From positions 1 to 64,000 of the forward strand of contig NZ_JAQFIN010000012.1 of assembly GCF_029504695.1 (NCBI RefSeq): a stretch of 64,000 bases of DNA. The letters are read 5' to 3'. Under the pieces are notes generated by a model. The model made no database searches. It was not told the DNA's origin and saw only the letters and a list, made by a program, of their open reading frames with translations. Below, piece by piece: positions 51,864-61,557 of this stretch (positions are counted from its first letter, which is position 1; every line of letters begins with the position of its first letter). Position numbers and translations under genes: made by a program. Source of the stretch: Parabacteroides sp. PF5-6. GTDB lineage: Bacteria > Bacteroidota > Bacteroidia > Bacteroidales > Tannerellaceae.

Positions 51864-52883
51864 TTAAACATTCCCCCCAATCGTGCCGCCATTCTCCCAA
51901 TCGGAGAAGACCATCGGCGACACCTCCACCCGATCGTCATAGATCATCACCTGGATGCGGAACTCCTGCCGCAGGTTACGGCTGAGGCCGAGCTGCATGG
52001 TGCGGAAGTATTTCTCCAGGTCGAGATCTTTGATCAGCTGCTGCTCACCGGCATAAACGGTAAAGAGCGGGTGCGACTGGTCGGTCAGTCGATTGGTGAC
52101 AAACTCCGCTTTGAGCGCGCGCGCGATATCCATCGTTGCCTTCAGGCGATAGTCGCGCGTATGCCCCGTGCCCTTCTCCATCACTTCGGGGATCCGGTGG
52201 GTGATGGGGTTGGTCGATGCCGCGCTTTTCGACTCGGTATACTCCGGGAAGAACCCGTAGACCGCCGGCACATCGCGCAGTTCGAGGCTGAAGTCGCGTG
52301 TATTGGCAGGCGCGTTGCGTGCCCATTTGACGACGACCTCCAACAAGAGGTGGGCGTGCGTCATGCCCACGCGCAGGCGCTGCGGCTTGTCTCCGCGGAC
52401 CGAGAAGGTGGTGTACCCATAATAGAGCGGATCGATATTGCCGTGTTCCTCTGTATCGCCCCATGCCGCCTGTTCGGTGGCATAAGGTGCCGACAGGCGG
52501 ATGCGCGCCTCTTCGAGTGTGGTGGTGCCGATCTCCGGCTCCCACCCCTGTTCGAGGCGCGAGAGATTACCCCAGGCCACAGCGGTGTACTCTCCATCGG
52601 GCAGCGTCAGGGTCGAGACAAACGCCCGTTTGCCACTACCGACCGGCAACTCATTGATCTGATAGAGCAGTCCGCTCTGGTCGAACACATACTCGTTGAT
52701 CCGGTAGATATAGTTCGCCACCATATTCTCCTCTTTGGTCCATTCGCGGGTGTACCAATATTCCAGTTCGACATTATAAGAGCAGGTCAATACCTCTGTA
52801 TCGACGGCACATGAAGTAGGTAGTGTCAGGATCATCCCTACCACCCCAATCCATAGTGAAGCTATGTATCTTATCCTTTTCAT
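51864..52883 (-). CDS. FimB/Mfa2-family fimbrial anchor subunit
   Basis: 339 residues. Lipobox LPTSC, then the characteristic NVELEYWYTREWTKEENMVANYIYRINEYVFDQSGLL stretch (shown in parts) and GMTHAHLLLEVVVKW centre of FimB/Mfa2 proteins. These lipoproteins cap and anchor the fimbrial base in Bacteroidales. It lies upstream of the fimbrillin gene on the same strand, though in canonical loci the order is usually reversed. Confidence 0.85.
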   Translation of the reverse strand: MKRIRYIASLWIGVVGMILTLPTSCAVDTEVLTCSYNVELEYWYTREWTKEENMVANYIYRINEYVFDQSGLLYQINELPVGSGKRAFVSTLTLPDGEYTAVAWGNLSRLEQGWEPEIGTTTLEEARIRLSAPYATEQAAWGDTEEHGNIDPLYYGYTTFSVRGDKPQRLRVGMTHAHLLLEVVVKWARNAPANTRDFSLELRDVPAVYGFFPEYTESKSAASTNPITHRIPEVMEKGTGHTRDYRLKATMDIARALKAEFVTNRLTDQSHPLFTVYAGEQQLIKDLDLEKYFRTMQLGLSRNLRQEFRIQVMIYDDRVEVSPMVFSDWENGGTIGGNV

Positions 52884-52974
52884 GATCGCGGGAACTTTTC
52901 GGCAACGGGAGGCAATGCCTTTCCTGTTACCGGCCGGTTCCGAATACTCTTATAAATTTCTCTCCAGTGACAAC

Positions 52975-53083
52975 TTGATAATGGATAATTGTTAATTGAT
53001 AATTGCTTTACGCTTCGCTAAGCGACCGTTGGTTGGCAATTAATAATTCTCCATTATCAATTATCCATTATCAATTAACAATG
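52975..53083. repeat. AT-rich inverted repeat (GATAATGGATAATT type)
   Basis: TTGATAATGGATAATTGTTA (about 52976-52996) recurs as its reverse complement at 53050-53083 (TTATCAATTATCCATTATCA region). The centre has hairpin CGCTTCGCTAAGCG (53011-53024). It could act as terminator for the adhesin gene cluster. The remaining bases of 52884-53337 are the palindromic element at 53133. Confidence 0.65.
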
Positions 53084-53132
53084 AGGGGCTGCCCTCTTTC
53101 TTTATATTCCTATGGCTTCATAGGATAGGTTC

Positions 53133-53292
53133 TATCTTGGCTCCTCTCCTGGACAGGAGAGGGGGACCATCGCTTGCGATGGTGGAGAGGTTGTCTCTCT
53201 AAAAACTACCTCACAAATACCTTTTCAAAAAACAACCACTCCACCGCTGCAAGCAGCGGTCCCCCTCGCCTGGCCAGGCAAGGAGCCAGAAT
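53133..53292. repeat. 160-bp palindromic element, copy 1
   Basis: The ends mirror each other: TATCTTGGCTCCTCTCCTGG at the left and CCTGGCCAGGCAAGGAGCCA at the right, with inner stems GGGGGACCATCGCTTGCGAT and CCGCTGCAAGCAGCGGTCCCCC. A second copy is at 55546-55704. The two copies flank the gene at 53338-55473. Confidence 0.8.
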
Positions 53293-53337
53293 ACCATCAT
53301 TGCGCATATCTCTTATGCTCTTCCCTCGGGAGAGGAG

Positions 53338-55473
53338 CTATTCCTGGATGCAGCGGATACTCTGTGTCGCAACCGGGAAGCCATAGTCAATTACAGTCGT
53401 ACCGTTTGGATTGATTAATATCCGGCCGGCTTTACCTTTAGCGGATAAGCCCGAAGCCCAGTACAAACCGCCGGCACCTCTGGAAAATGAAGCCCCATCT
53501 CGGGTACACCATCCTGCCAATGGTAAGATCAGCTCTGTGCCTGCCTCATCGCCCTGAATTACAAAGCGGAGATTAGACACTTCATGTACACCCGGTGTTT
53601 TGGCATCCACAATCTTCTTTAACTCATCCACTCGTGGCAATCGCCAGCCTTTCGGGCAAGGACTATCATTTACATTCTTACTCCAGAGCAAATCTCGAGT
53701 AGGTTTGTAGGCATCTTCGGCAATCAACCAGTCGTTTTCTGCTACTGTGCTAATAAAGTTATCCTTATAATCTGTGGACGCCTTCGCATAAGAAACCGGC
53801 CCTTCCACCATATTGCTTAGTGATCCGGTAGTCGGCACTTCCAACTTCGTCCCATTCCTCCCCCATTGAAAAGTATACCCCATAAACGCGAGGTTATCCC
53901 CTGAGGTCGTCGTTGTCGCGCCTACATTCACCGGTGCCCAATACTGGCCGGCGAATTTCACGGGTTTCAGGCCGGCGATGCCGTTATAGTCGGGCAGGGA
54001 GGTGAAGATGATGGAGTCGGCATTGTTGTAGTTTGCCGCGTCGCGGATATATACTTTGATCTCGATAGGCACCTGTTCGCGCCCTTCCTGTGAAGGGATA
54101 GCGATGGAGTAGGCTTGCGAGAAAGTCGTCTTCTGCGTCGCGGGATCGATCTTCGCTTCGGCGGGCGACTGCGTGACGATCGCCTGCAGACCTGCCGCGT
54201 CGGTGATACCGATCGAAGAGGCTGTCTTGTTATAGAGGCACGTCACATCGAAGGTCGTCGGGCTATTGCCTTCGACGGTGAACTTCATCGTGGCACCTTC
54301 CGCCAGGTCGTTGATATCGAACGCGCGCTTGGCAGCATCCCAGCGTGTGGTCTGCGCCGGCGTGAACTCAATATCTTTCAATACCACCGGATCCTGTGCC
54401 GCGTTGACTTCGATCGTGCGGCCGTCGCTCCAGTCTACCGCCGTGAACGTCCAGTTCAGGTCTTTATTGTCGCCCGTAGGCATCAATTGCAAGGCGTAGC
54501 GTGTGTTGTGCACCAATGGCAGGCTGTTGCCTTCGCCGTCCACAAAGTCGATCGTCTTGTCGATCGGCAGGTTCGTATTGTAGTACGTGCCTTTGACGCG
54601 GATACGTGTCGGCTCGGTATTGTTGCGGTTCGATGCCGGATAGAGATAGATCTGTTTGATCTCATCAGGTTTCTCCGTCGTGGGTGTCACCACCGGGAAG
54701 GTAGCGGCCACCTCCAGCGCGTCCACCTCGTCTTCATCGTGTGGCAAGAGGAACGAGCTGTTTTTGGGGTTGACCAGCTGTACCGAGGTGAGGTTGAATT
54801 TCTTCGTAGCGTCCGGATCCAACAGTTTCTCGACATATTCCACATCGAGGCGCACGGCCATACGTTTCATCGCTGCCGTACTGATATGGTTCTTGCCTTC
54901 GACCAGGGTCACGTTCTGCTGGGCGAACATCAGGAGCGGCGCGCCGGGCGACTGGGTCACCTTCTTGGTCAGCATCGCTTCGAGTTCTTCCCAGCTCTCG
55001 AGTTTCTTGAGGTCTTCCGTCAGGTCGAGTGCCGGATCCGTATGCTGGTAGTTGGCGATAAAGATCACATCCGAGCCTTTCTCGGTATTAAATCCTTCGC
55101 TGCGTACGCGCACGGTGACGCTATACACGCCCTCGCTCTTTTTCACTAATGCCTCTTCCATGCCCATGGGCGATTGCAGGTCTTCGGTCGAGAAATATTT
55201 GCCAAAAGCACCCGGCTTGTATTCCGGCGCGTCTTCGTCGCCTACGCCGTATGTCTGCACAAAGCAGGCGAGGCTTCGGATCTCTTTCTCTGCCGCTTCG
55301 GCGGTGAAGTCATTCTCATCGGCACGGGTACGGATATCGCCGATACGCATCGAGAGCAATGCCGTGCCATCGCCCGCCGGAAGGATCTCGAGCGGGCCTT
55401 CCTGCCCTTCGCTGCAGGCAAAAGCCAACAATAACAAGGCAAGGATTGTGGTGAATAATATTGTATGTTTCAT
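53338..55473 (-). CDS. FISUMP-type fimbrillin-like lipoprotein 1
   Basis: 711 residues. Lipobox LLAFAC, then DIRTRADENDFTAEAAEKEI and ACFVQTYG, which recur with small changes in the three genes upstream. The N-half is fimbrillin-like beta sandwich sequence (AMKRMAVRLDVEYVE). The C-terminal ~190 residues have a Fibrobacter succinogenes major paralogous (FISUMP) domain: YWAPVNVGATTTTSG, FQWGRNG, CPKGWRLPRVDELKK and SIRCIQE. Probably an accessory or tip component of surface fimbriae. Two copies of a 160-bp element bracket it. Confidence 0.8.
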   Translation of the reverse strand: MKHTILFTTILALLLLAFACSEGQEGPLEILPAGDGTALLSMRIGDIRTRADENDFTAEAAEKEIRSLACFVQTYGVGDEDAPEYKPGAFGKYFSTEDLQSPMGMEEALVKKSEGVYSVTVRVRSEGFNTEKGSDVIFIANYQHTDPALDLTEDLKKLESWEELEAMLTKKVTQSPGAPLLMFAQQNVTLVEGKNHISTAAMKRMAVRLDVEYVEKLLDPDATKKFNLTSVQLVNPKNSSFLLPHDEDEVDALEVAATFPVVTPTTEKPDEIKQIYLYPASNRNNTEPTRIRVKGTYYNTNLPIDKTIDFVDGEGNSLPLVHNTRYALQLMPTGDNKDLNWTFTAVDWSDGRTIEVNAAQDPVVLKDIEFTPAQTTRWDAAKRAFDINDLAEGATMKFTVEGNSPTTFDVTCLYNKTASSIGITDAAGLQAIVTQSPAEAKIDPATQKTTFSQAYSIAIPSQEGREQVPIEIKVYIRDAANYNNADSIIFTSLPDYNGIAGLKPVKFAGQYWAPVNVGATTTTSGDNLAFMGYTFQWGRNGTKLEVPTTGSLSNMVEGPVSYAKASTDYKDNFISTVAENDWLIAEDAYKPTRDLLWSKNVNDSPCPKGWRLPRVDELKKIVDAKTPGVHEVSNLRFVIQGDEAGTELILPLAGWCTRDGASFSRGAGGLYWASGLSAKGKAGRILINPNGTTVIDYGFPVATQSIRCIQE

Positions 55474-55545
55474 TTTTTTTGTTTGTTTCTTAATCAGTTA
55501 TTTCTTTAATCAGTTGTTTCTCTACTGTGTTTATATCAATTGGAC

Positions 55546-55704
55546 TATCTTGGCTCCCCGCCTGGTCAGGCGGGGGGGACCGCTGCTTGCAGCGGTGGGG
55601 CGGTTGTTCCTAAAAGACTTTTCAAAGACAATATTTCAAAGACAACCTCTCCACCACCGCAAGCGGCGGTCCCCCTCTCCTGTCCAGGAGAGGAGCTTTA
55701 GATA
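55546..55704. repeat. 160-bp palindromic element, copy 2
   Basis: TATCTTGGCTCCCCGCCTGG at the left and AGGAGAGGAGCTTTAGATA at the right, with inner GGACCGCTGCTTGCAGCGGT and ACCACCGCAAGCGGCGGTCC. It is the same element as that at 53133-53292 with base changes that preserve pairing in several stems (compensatory pairs). Located just upstream of the 53338-55473 gene start. Confidence 0.8.
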
Positions 55705-55801
55705 CCATCCTTTCATCCATCATTAGATACCATCATTTCATCATCCCAGGATACCCTCCTTTTTTCCACCCTTAGAGATCATGCTCCAAATTTCCCTGCA
55801 T

Positions 55802-55934
55802 GAAACAAAAGTTTCCCCTACATGGAACAAAAGTTTCTCCGGCATGGAACAAAAGTTTCTCTTAGGTGGAACAAAAGTTTCTCCTGGGAGGAACAAAAGT
55901 TCCACAAAAAAAGAGGGGGTGGAACAAAAGTTCC
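55802..55934. repeat. 22-bp dyad tandem array (GGAACAAAAGTTTC)
   Basis: Six copies of GGAACAAAAGTTYC start at 55802 (GAAAC form), 55824, 55846, 55868, 55890 and 55921; the first five are 22 bp apart. Each is a near-palindrome. The array lies in the gap between two adhesin genes. The remaining 55474-56018 gap has the 160-bp element and a hairpin. Confidence 0.85.
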
Positions 55935-55985
55935 AGCTTGTCAAAATGCCTGGAACGAAATGCGTTTGATATCCGTTCCGCTATC

Positions 55986-56007
55986 GATTCGCTTCGCTAA
56001 GCGAATC
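55986..56007. terminator. hairpin after the 56019 gene
   Basis: GATTCGCTT (55986-55994) and AAGCGAATC (55999-56007) form a 9-bp stem with a CGCT loop, a dozen bases downstream of the stop of the 56019-58472 gene. The same CGCTTCGCTAAGCG core occurs at 53011-53024. Confidence 0.55.
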
Positions 56008-56018
56008 GGGGGATTCCC

Positions 56019-58472
56019 TTAAAGGGATTTCACGCAACGCAGGGCGAAGCCGTAAGAGACGTAGTAGGTGCTGACGGTTACATTATTCGCACCATTGAGA
56101 GAGAAGAAGTGGCCTCGTGAGCTGGTGTCGGGATACTTCTCGGAGGTCCATAAATAACAATTGGGATACTTAATCAGGTCGCTGACACTTCCGTCACTGC
56201 TCATGATCCGCCCCGTCTGCGGAAAGTATAACGCCTGTCCATCGTCGCCGGTGACCTTCCAACGTTTTTGCGCGTCTTCCCGAACGGCTTTGCGTTGTCT
56301 TGCCGTTTGAAACTGATCGGCTTCTGCCTTGGTCGGCAGGCGCCAGCCGGTGGGGCAGGGGGTATTGGCCGGGGTACTCCAGTAGGCGTCGCGGGTGGCG
56401 TGGTCGGTACCGGAGTTTGTAAGCCAGTCGTTTTGGGTGGCAGAGCCGCCAGTATAATAAAAAGTACCATTCTCCCGGTTGCTCCAGGCGGTAGGTCCCT
56501 GCGTTGTAGTAAACGTCCCATGTATATCAAACCCATTATTCGTCCTTCCCCATTGATAATACTTTCCGGTGGAAGCCAGTGACGGATTGCTATTATCCAC
56601 GCTGGTGGCGCCGACATTAACCGGTGCCCAAAGGAGATTACCGATACGCACGCCAAGTATACTCGGGCTAGGATAGTATTCGACAACCCTCTTCAGTATA
56701 AACTTATCAAACTTCTCCGGCTTAATCGCATTGGCAATCTTCACCTCGGCTTCTACCGAAAAATTCACCATTTCGGGGAAGACAATCTCATACTCTTCTA
56801 TCACATAATTGCCTTCCTTTGTTGTCTTTTTTACTTTTATATCCGAGGCGGTAATGCCCAGATAGCTTAGGTTTCCTGAAGTTACCGTTAACTCCGCCTT
56901 CGAACTATGGAAGGTCTTGACCTTAAAGGTGATCTTAAAGTTGCCTTCCGGACGGTCGACAAAGAATGTTTTAGAAGGTAAATGCCAGTTGCCATTTGTG
57001 ACATCCCCCCCGGCTGCACTTAATAATTTCGGCGCTTCAATCATACAATCGAATTCGGGCAGGAAGATTAAGCGGAAGCTTTCGTAATAACCCGGTTTGG
57101 TTTTGCTTTCCAGGCGGATCTCCATCTCGAAAGCGGTGGTGGGTGCCGCCGGGAAGGTGATGGTATATTCTTCTTTGACCACGGTGGCTTTGCTCTCAAT
57201 GCTCGCGTTGCTGGTGATAAAGGCGTCTTTGCCGGCTTGGTCGGTGATGCCGAGGTCTGCCCAGTCGCCGTTTATAAAGGAGATCACGGCATTGGTGTTC
57301 TGCAGGTTATCGACCGTAAACTTGATCTTATCGCCGGCATTGACCGAGCCCAGGAGGCAGGCTTTCATCGTATTGTCCCACGTATTGGCGGCAACCGGCT
57401 GGCCGGCGGCGTCTTCGAAGGTCATATTGCTGGCGACGGGTTTCTGGTATTCGGGCTTGACGGGGATGACGGTGCCTTCCGACCAGTCGTCGACCGTAAA
57501 CGACCAGTCGATACCCGATTGGTCGGCGGCGGGATTGAGCGTGATCAGGTAACGGGTATTGCGTGCCAGGGCGATGATCTCACCGTCTTTCATCAGGTCG
57601 ATGCGTTTCGCGTAGGCGACCCCGTCGAGCGTGCCGCGGATCAACAATGCCGTATGGGCAACCGATCCGTCGTTGGCGGCTTCGTAGGTATAGATGCCCT
57701 CGACGCGTTTATGCTCGATGCAGTCGACCTTCGTAAAACCCGTCTCCAAAACCGGGATATTATACGTATCCTCATTGCCCGGAACCAGGTAAGCCTGTGT
57801 CTTGGGGTTGATCACCTCGACCGACTGCAACAGGAACGGTTTCTTCGGCGCGTCGAAAGCTTTGTTTTCGATATCGAATCGGGCGACAAGGCGTTCCATA
57901 CTGATCGATTCGGTGGTCTTTGCCGTATGCGAGAGTGTCACCTCTTTATAACCGAACATCAAGAGCGGCCGCTTAATGCCCGCGGCGGTGGCGGCAGGGG
58001 TGGTCAATTGCAGAAGATCATCCCATCGCGTGACAGTTTTCAAGGCTGCCTCCAGTCCGTTCTCTTTGTAGTTGGCGATCACCGCCACATCACTCTTTCC
58101 CGCTACGCTGGGGCTTTGCACCTCGAGGTTGACCTCAAAGCTGCCATCGCCATTATCTTCGATATCGTTTTCATCGTCGATAAAATACGGCAGGAACACC
58201 CCTTGTTTGTAGCCTGTATCACCCGGCTTGCCGAAGTCTTTGGTGCGCACAAAGCAAGCGATCGACTTCACCGTAAGCTCTCCCGGCAATATATTTACCT
58301 GGTCGGCACGCGTACGTACGGATCCGATCTTCAAGGTTAACCCAGCCATATCATTACTGCCCGGACCAACCGGGCTTACTGGTCCCTCCGGCCCCTGGCC
58401 GAGTGGCTCGTCCTGGCAGGAGGATAGGAAAGCTCCCGCCAGGAGCAGAAATGTTACTAAATAATGTTTCAT
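56019..58472 (-). CDS. FISUMP-type fimbrillin-like lipoprotein 2
   Basis: 817 residues. Lipobox LLAGAFLSSC; N-terminal GLTLKIGSVRTRADQVNILPGE then SIACFVRTKDFGKPGDTGY, repeating in the next genes. The middle has Ig-like beta modules (FKVKTFHSSKAELTVTSGNL). The C-terminal FISUMP-type domain has LLWAPVNVGATSVDNSN, YYQWGRTNNG, PCPTGWRLPTKAEADQF and LRCVKSL. Likely a surface-exposed fimbrial adhesin or tip protein; close paralogue of the two genes upstream. Confidence 0.8.
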   Translation of the reverse strand: MKHYLVTFLLLAGAFLSSCQDEPLGQGPEGPVSPVGPGSNDMAGLTLKIGSVRTRADQVNILPGELTVKSIACFVRTKDFGKPGDTGYKQGVFLPYFIDDENDIEDNGDGSFEVNLEVQSPSVAGKSDVAVIANYKENGLEAALKTVTRWDDLLQLTTPAATAAGIKRPLLMFGYKEVTLSHTAKTTESISMERLVARFDIENKAFDAPKKPFLLQSVEVINPKTQAYLVPGNEDTYNIPVLETGFTKVDCIEHKRVEGIYTYEAANDGSVAHTALLIRGTLDGVAYAKRIDLMKDGEIIALARNTRYLITLNPAADQSGIDWSFTVDDWSEGTVIPVKPEYQKPVASNMTFEDAAGQPVAANTWDNTMKACLLGSVNAGDKIKFTVDNLQNTNAVISFINGDWADLGITDQAGKDAFITSNASIESKATVVKEEYTITFPAAPTTAFEMEIRLESKTKPGYYESFRLIFLPEFDCMIEAPKLLSAAGGDVTNGNWHLPSKTFFVDRPEGNFKITFKVKTFHSSKAELTVTSGNLSYLGITASDIKVKKTTKEGNYVIEEYEIVFPEMVNFSVEAEVKIANAIKPEKFDKFILKRVVEYYPSPSILGVRIGNLLWAPVNVGATSVDNSNPSLASTGKYYQWGRTNNGFDIHGTFTTTQGPTAWSNRENGTFYYTGGSATQNDWLTNSGTDHATRDAYWSTPANTPCPTGWRLPTKAEADQFQTARQRKAVREDAQKRWKVTGDDGQALYFPQTGRIMSSDGSVSDLIKYPNCYLWTSEKYPDTSSRGHFFSLNGANNVTVSTYYVSYGFALRCVKSL

Positions 58473-58583
58473 TTTCTTTTTGTTTTTAATTGAACTTATT
58501 GTTTACTATACTTCAGTAATATCTTTTTGCCTTAATTGCTCTAATTCCTTAAACCCCTCAAACTCCTTAAGATCCTTCACTCC

Positions 58584-61025
58584 CTAATCCCCAACCCTCT
58601 TCACACACCGAACAGCATTGCCCTGCGCCGCAACGATATTATTATTTTGTATCTTATCGCTACCCTCCAACAAAAGAACATACGCGTAGTTGTATCGGCC
58701 TAAGTAAGCTTCGCACGCCCATAACCGGGTCTGGGGTTCTTCCGGCGATTTAACCGTTCCGTCTTTGTAATTGATCCATCCGGTCTGGGGGATATACAAT
58801 GTCTTTCCATCATCGCCGGTGAAACGCCAGCGTTTCTGCTCTGTTTCCAACGCGTAATTACTCTTGGTCGCGCTTACAAACTGAAGGACTTCCGTCCGGG
58901 TAGGCAATCGCCAGCCTTGGGGACAAGGGGTGTTTGCCGGGCTGAGCCAAAAGGCGTCGCGGGTAGCCCGCTCGTTTCCGTAATCTCTTACCCAGTCGTA
59001 CTTGGAAGCAATCTCCGGCGTATAATAAAAGATCGTGGTATGGCGTTTATCCCAGCCGACAGGTCCTTCTTCTATTGCCGGCGCCGGATACTGGGTGAAC
59101 GGCGTATTGCGTCCGAACTGGTAGAAGTATCCGGTGGAAGCGGTCGAGGGGTTGGTATTGTCGGTGGTGGTCGCGCCCAGATTGAGCGGCGCCCAATAGG
59201 TGGTGCCGAAGCGTACACCCGCCAGCCCGTCGTCGCCATATCGGCCGGGCAGGTTATCGAGCACGATCACAATATCGTAGCCCAGCGGATTATTTGAGCT
59301 TGAGATAATTAGTTTCGCCTGCACGTCCTCCATGATCGCTGCCGGGAAGCCGAGCTCGAACTCCTGGACCGTGTAGTCGCCTGTCGTGCGTTGGGAGACT
59401 AATCGGATATCTGTCTCTGTCACCCCCAAGGCATTGATATTACCGGAAACGGGCTGGAGGCTGACATTGGCATTGCCGGTGCTTTTGACCGTGAACCGGA
59501 TCTTATTCTTGGGCTTGTCATCTAAGCGGAAGGTTCTCGTCGAATTGTTCCAGCCATCTTCTATCCGTACGCCTGTCGCACTTTCCATCCAGGCATCTTC
59601 CAGGACGCAGAGATACGTCGGGTTGGAAACCAAGCGGAAGGTTTCGAAATAGCGGGGGTTGGTGGCACTTTCGACCCGTACCTCGGCGACAAACTCATCG
59701 ATAAAGGCAGGGAATTCGATCACATACTCTTCCTGGATCAATAAACCGTTGGAAGCGGAAGCGCTCCGTTGCACAAACGCTTGTTTTTCGGCATCGGTGG
59801 TGATGCCCATCTGTGCCCAGGTGCCTTCGGGGAAAGAGATAGAGACGCGGGTGTTCTGCGGGCTGTCGACGGTGAACCGTATCTTATATCCGGCCGCTAT
59901 CTGTTTCAATAAGGCGGTGCGGGTGTCTTCCTGCCAGGTGTTTGCCGTGGTCAGGGCTCCTTTGTCATCTTCGAAGGTGAAATTTCCCAGGATCGGCTGC
60001 TGGTAATCGGGCTTGACGGGGATGACGGTGCCTTCCGACCAGTCGTCGACCGTGAACGACCAGTCGACCCCTTGTCCGTCGGCAGCCGGGGTGAGTGTGA
60101 TCGCGTAGCGGGTGTTACGTGCCAGGGCGATGATCTCGCCGTCTTGCATCAGGTCGATGCGTTTGCTGTAGGCCTTGCCGTCGAGTGTGCCGCGGATCAA
60201 GAGAGCGGTATGGGCGACGGAGCCGTCGTTGGCGGTCTCGTAAGTGTAGAGCCCTTTGATATTTTTATTGTCCGCGCAATCGACGGCCTGGAAATGACCA
60301 TCGAACACAGGGATATTGTATGCTTCATCGTTGCCTCCGATCAAGAAGCTGTATTGTTTGGGGTGAATGATCTCGGCGGATTTCAACAGGAACGGTCTCT
60401 TTGCCGCGTCGGCTGCTTTGTTCTCGATATCGAAGCGGGCGACCAGGCGTTGCACGGGCAGGGTCACGGTCGTCTCCACGGTATGGGAGAGCGCGACTTC
60501 TTTATAACCGAACATCAACAGCGGCGACCGGATACCCGCGGCAGTCACCGGGGCGGAGACCTGTTCGAAAAGTTCATGCCATTGCGCCACTTGCTGTAAG
60601 GCAGTCTCCAGACCGTTCTCGCGGTAGTTGGCAATGACGGCGATATCGGTCTTGCCGGCTACGCTGGGGCTTTGGATATCCAGGTCGATAGAGAAGCTGC
60701 CGTTCCCCTCGTCGGTGATCTCGTCGTCTTTGAAGAAGAACGATTGGAACACACCCTGGCGGTAGGTCGGCTCGCCCGGCTTTCCGAAGTCTTTCGTGCG
60801 CACGAAACAGGCAATCGATTGGATATCGGTCTCTCCGTCTAATACTTCGACGACATCGGCACGCGTACGGACGGATCCAAAGCGCAAGGTCAGCCCGGCG
60901 ATGAGATCATCGTGGGGACCGTACGGATCGGGAGCCGGTGTATCGGGGTGGATAGACACATGCTGGCAGGAGGCAAGGATGGCTCCGACCAGTAAGAGGA
61001 GAAAGGATGTCGTTGACAGTTTCAT
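58584..61025 (-). CDS. FISUMP-type fimbrillin-like lipoprotein 3
   Basis: 813 residues. Lipobox ILASCQ; LTLRFGSVRTRADVVEVLDGE and SIACFVRTKDFGKPGEPTY match paralogue 2 closely, as do YRENGLETALQQVAQW and SQSPSVAGKTDIAVI-like parts. The C-terminal domain has TYWAPLNLGATTTDNTN, FYQFGRN, PCPQGWRLPTRTEVLQF and VRCVKRVGD. It differs most in the middle beta modules, which fits diversification of surface-exposed parts. Upstream spacer carries a 10-bp-period array. Confidence 0.8.
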   Translation of the reverse strand: MKLSTTSFLLLLVGAILASCQHVSIHPDTPAPDPYGPHDDLIAGLTLRFGSVRTRADVVEVLDGETDIQSIACFVRTKDFGKPGEPTYRQGVFQSFFFKDDEITDEGNGSFSIDLDIQSPSVAGKTDIAVIANYRENGLETALQQVAQWHELFEQVSAPVTAAGIRSPLLMFGYKEVALSHTVETTVTLPVQRLVARFDIENKAADAAKRPFLLKSAEIIHPKQYSFLIGGNDEAYNIPVFDGHFQAVDCADNKNIKGLYTYETANDGSVAHTALLIRGTLDGKAYSKRIDLMQDGEIIALARNTRYAITLTPAADGQGVDWSFTVDDWSEGTVIPVKPDYQQPILGNFTFEDDKGALTTANTWQEDTRTALLKQIAAGYKIRFTVDSPQNTRVSISFPEGTWAQMGITTDAEKQAFVQRSASASNGLLIQEEYVIEFPAFIDEFVAEVRVESATNPRYFETFRLVSNPTYLCVLEDAWMESATGVRIEDGWNNSTRTFRLDDKPKNKIRFTVKSTGNANVSLQPVSGNINALGVTETDIRLVSQRTTGDYTVQEFELGFPAAIMEDVQAKLIISSSNNPLGYDIVIVLDNLPGRYGDDGLAGVRFGTTYWAPLNLGATTTDNTNPSTASTGYFYQFGRNTPFTQYPAPAIEEGPVGWDKRHTTIFYYTPEIASKYDWVRDYGNERATRDAFWLSPANTPCPQGWRLPTRTEVLQFVSATKSNYALETEQKRWRFTGDDGKTLYIPQTGWINYKDGTVKSPEEPQTRLWACEAYLGRYNYAYVLLLEGSDKIQNNNIVAAQGNAVRCVKRVGD

Positions 61026-61048
61026 TTTTTTAGCATTTCTTTTTTGTT

Positions 61049-61106
61049 AGGAATTCATAGGAACTCATAGGAACTCATAGGAATTCATAGGAACTCATAG
61101 GAATTT
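61049..61106. repeat. 10-bp-period repeat array (GGAATTCATA/GGAACTCATA)
   Basis: Five to six units of GGAAYTCATA from 61049 to 61106, upstream of the paralogue 3 start (61025). Same motif as the array at 51558. Confidence 0.8.
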
Positions 61107-61433
61107 GCACCTTGGTCGTTATTTTATATTTTACTCATTAGTAATTAAGTAGTGATTACTTTAATTACTTTGACTACTTAGTCTTCTTCGCTGCTCCGAA
61201 GTGGCGATCAGGATCGTGCCTTCGCAACAGAGGATCTTCCAGGGCGGCTTTTGCATCGGGGCCGGCAGGCGGTTCCGATGGTGTACAGGCCATAGGAAGA
61301 GGGATAATTGCAAACTATTTTTTTCTCTTTTCATACGCATAAGCTATTTTGTCCTTCGCTGGGCGGAGGAGCTTTTGGGCTTGTAGGCCGTTGTTTGTGA
61401 GTGCTAATTTGTAGGTCATAATTTCTTTTTTTT
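61107..61433. other. spacer between adhesin genes without a supported gene
   Basis: Minus-strand ATG at about 61420 opens a 33-codon frame (MTYKLALTNNGLQAQ...) but it has no recognisable homologue or promoter. A second short frame follows. I treat the region as spacer, with AT-rich sequence at 61130-61190 and GC-richer sequence at 61190-61300. It may contain a degraded gene fragment. Confidence 0.4.
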
Positions 61434-61557
61434 AGGAGTTCTTAGGAATTCATAGGAACTCATAGGAATTCATAGGAATTCATAGGAGTTATAGGAGTCA
61501 GAAGTTCTTATGAGTTCTTATGAGTTCTTATGAGTTCCTATGAGTTCATAAGGTGCT
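61434..61557. repeat. 10-bp-period repeat array with inverted half
   Basis: GGAATTCATA/GGAACTCATA units from 61434 are followed from 61502 by the reverse-complement form GTTCTTATGA and GTTCCTATGA, ending at the stop of the next gene at 61558. Same family as the array at 51558-51862, here too able to form a hairpin. Confidence 0.8.

Noticed and set aside
52071-52814. 247-codon plus-strand frame opposite the Mfa2-type gene
   Set aside because: Antisense shadow of a clear FimB/Mfa2-type gene in GC-rich codons.
54115-55149. 344-codon plus-strand frame
   Set aside because: Antisense to the FISUMP-type lipoprotein gene; composition is a reverse-complement shadow.
57237-58340. 367-codon plus-strand frame
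   Set aside because: Antisense shadow of the paralogue 2 gene.
61300-61420. 33-codon minus-strand frame MTYKLALTNNG...
   Set aside because: No promoter, no recognisable homologue and very short; kept only as a note on the spacer.
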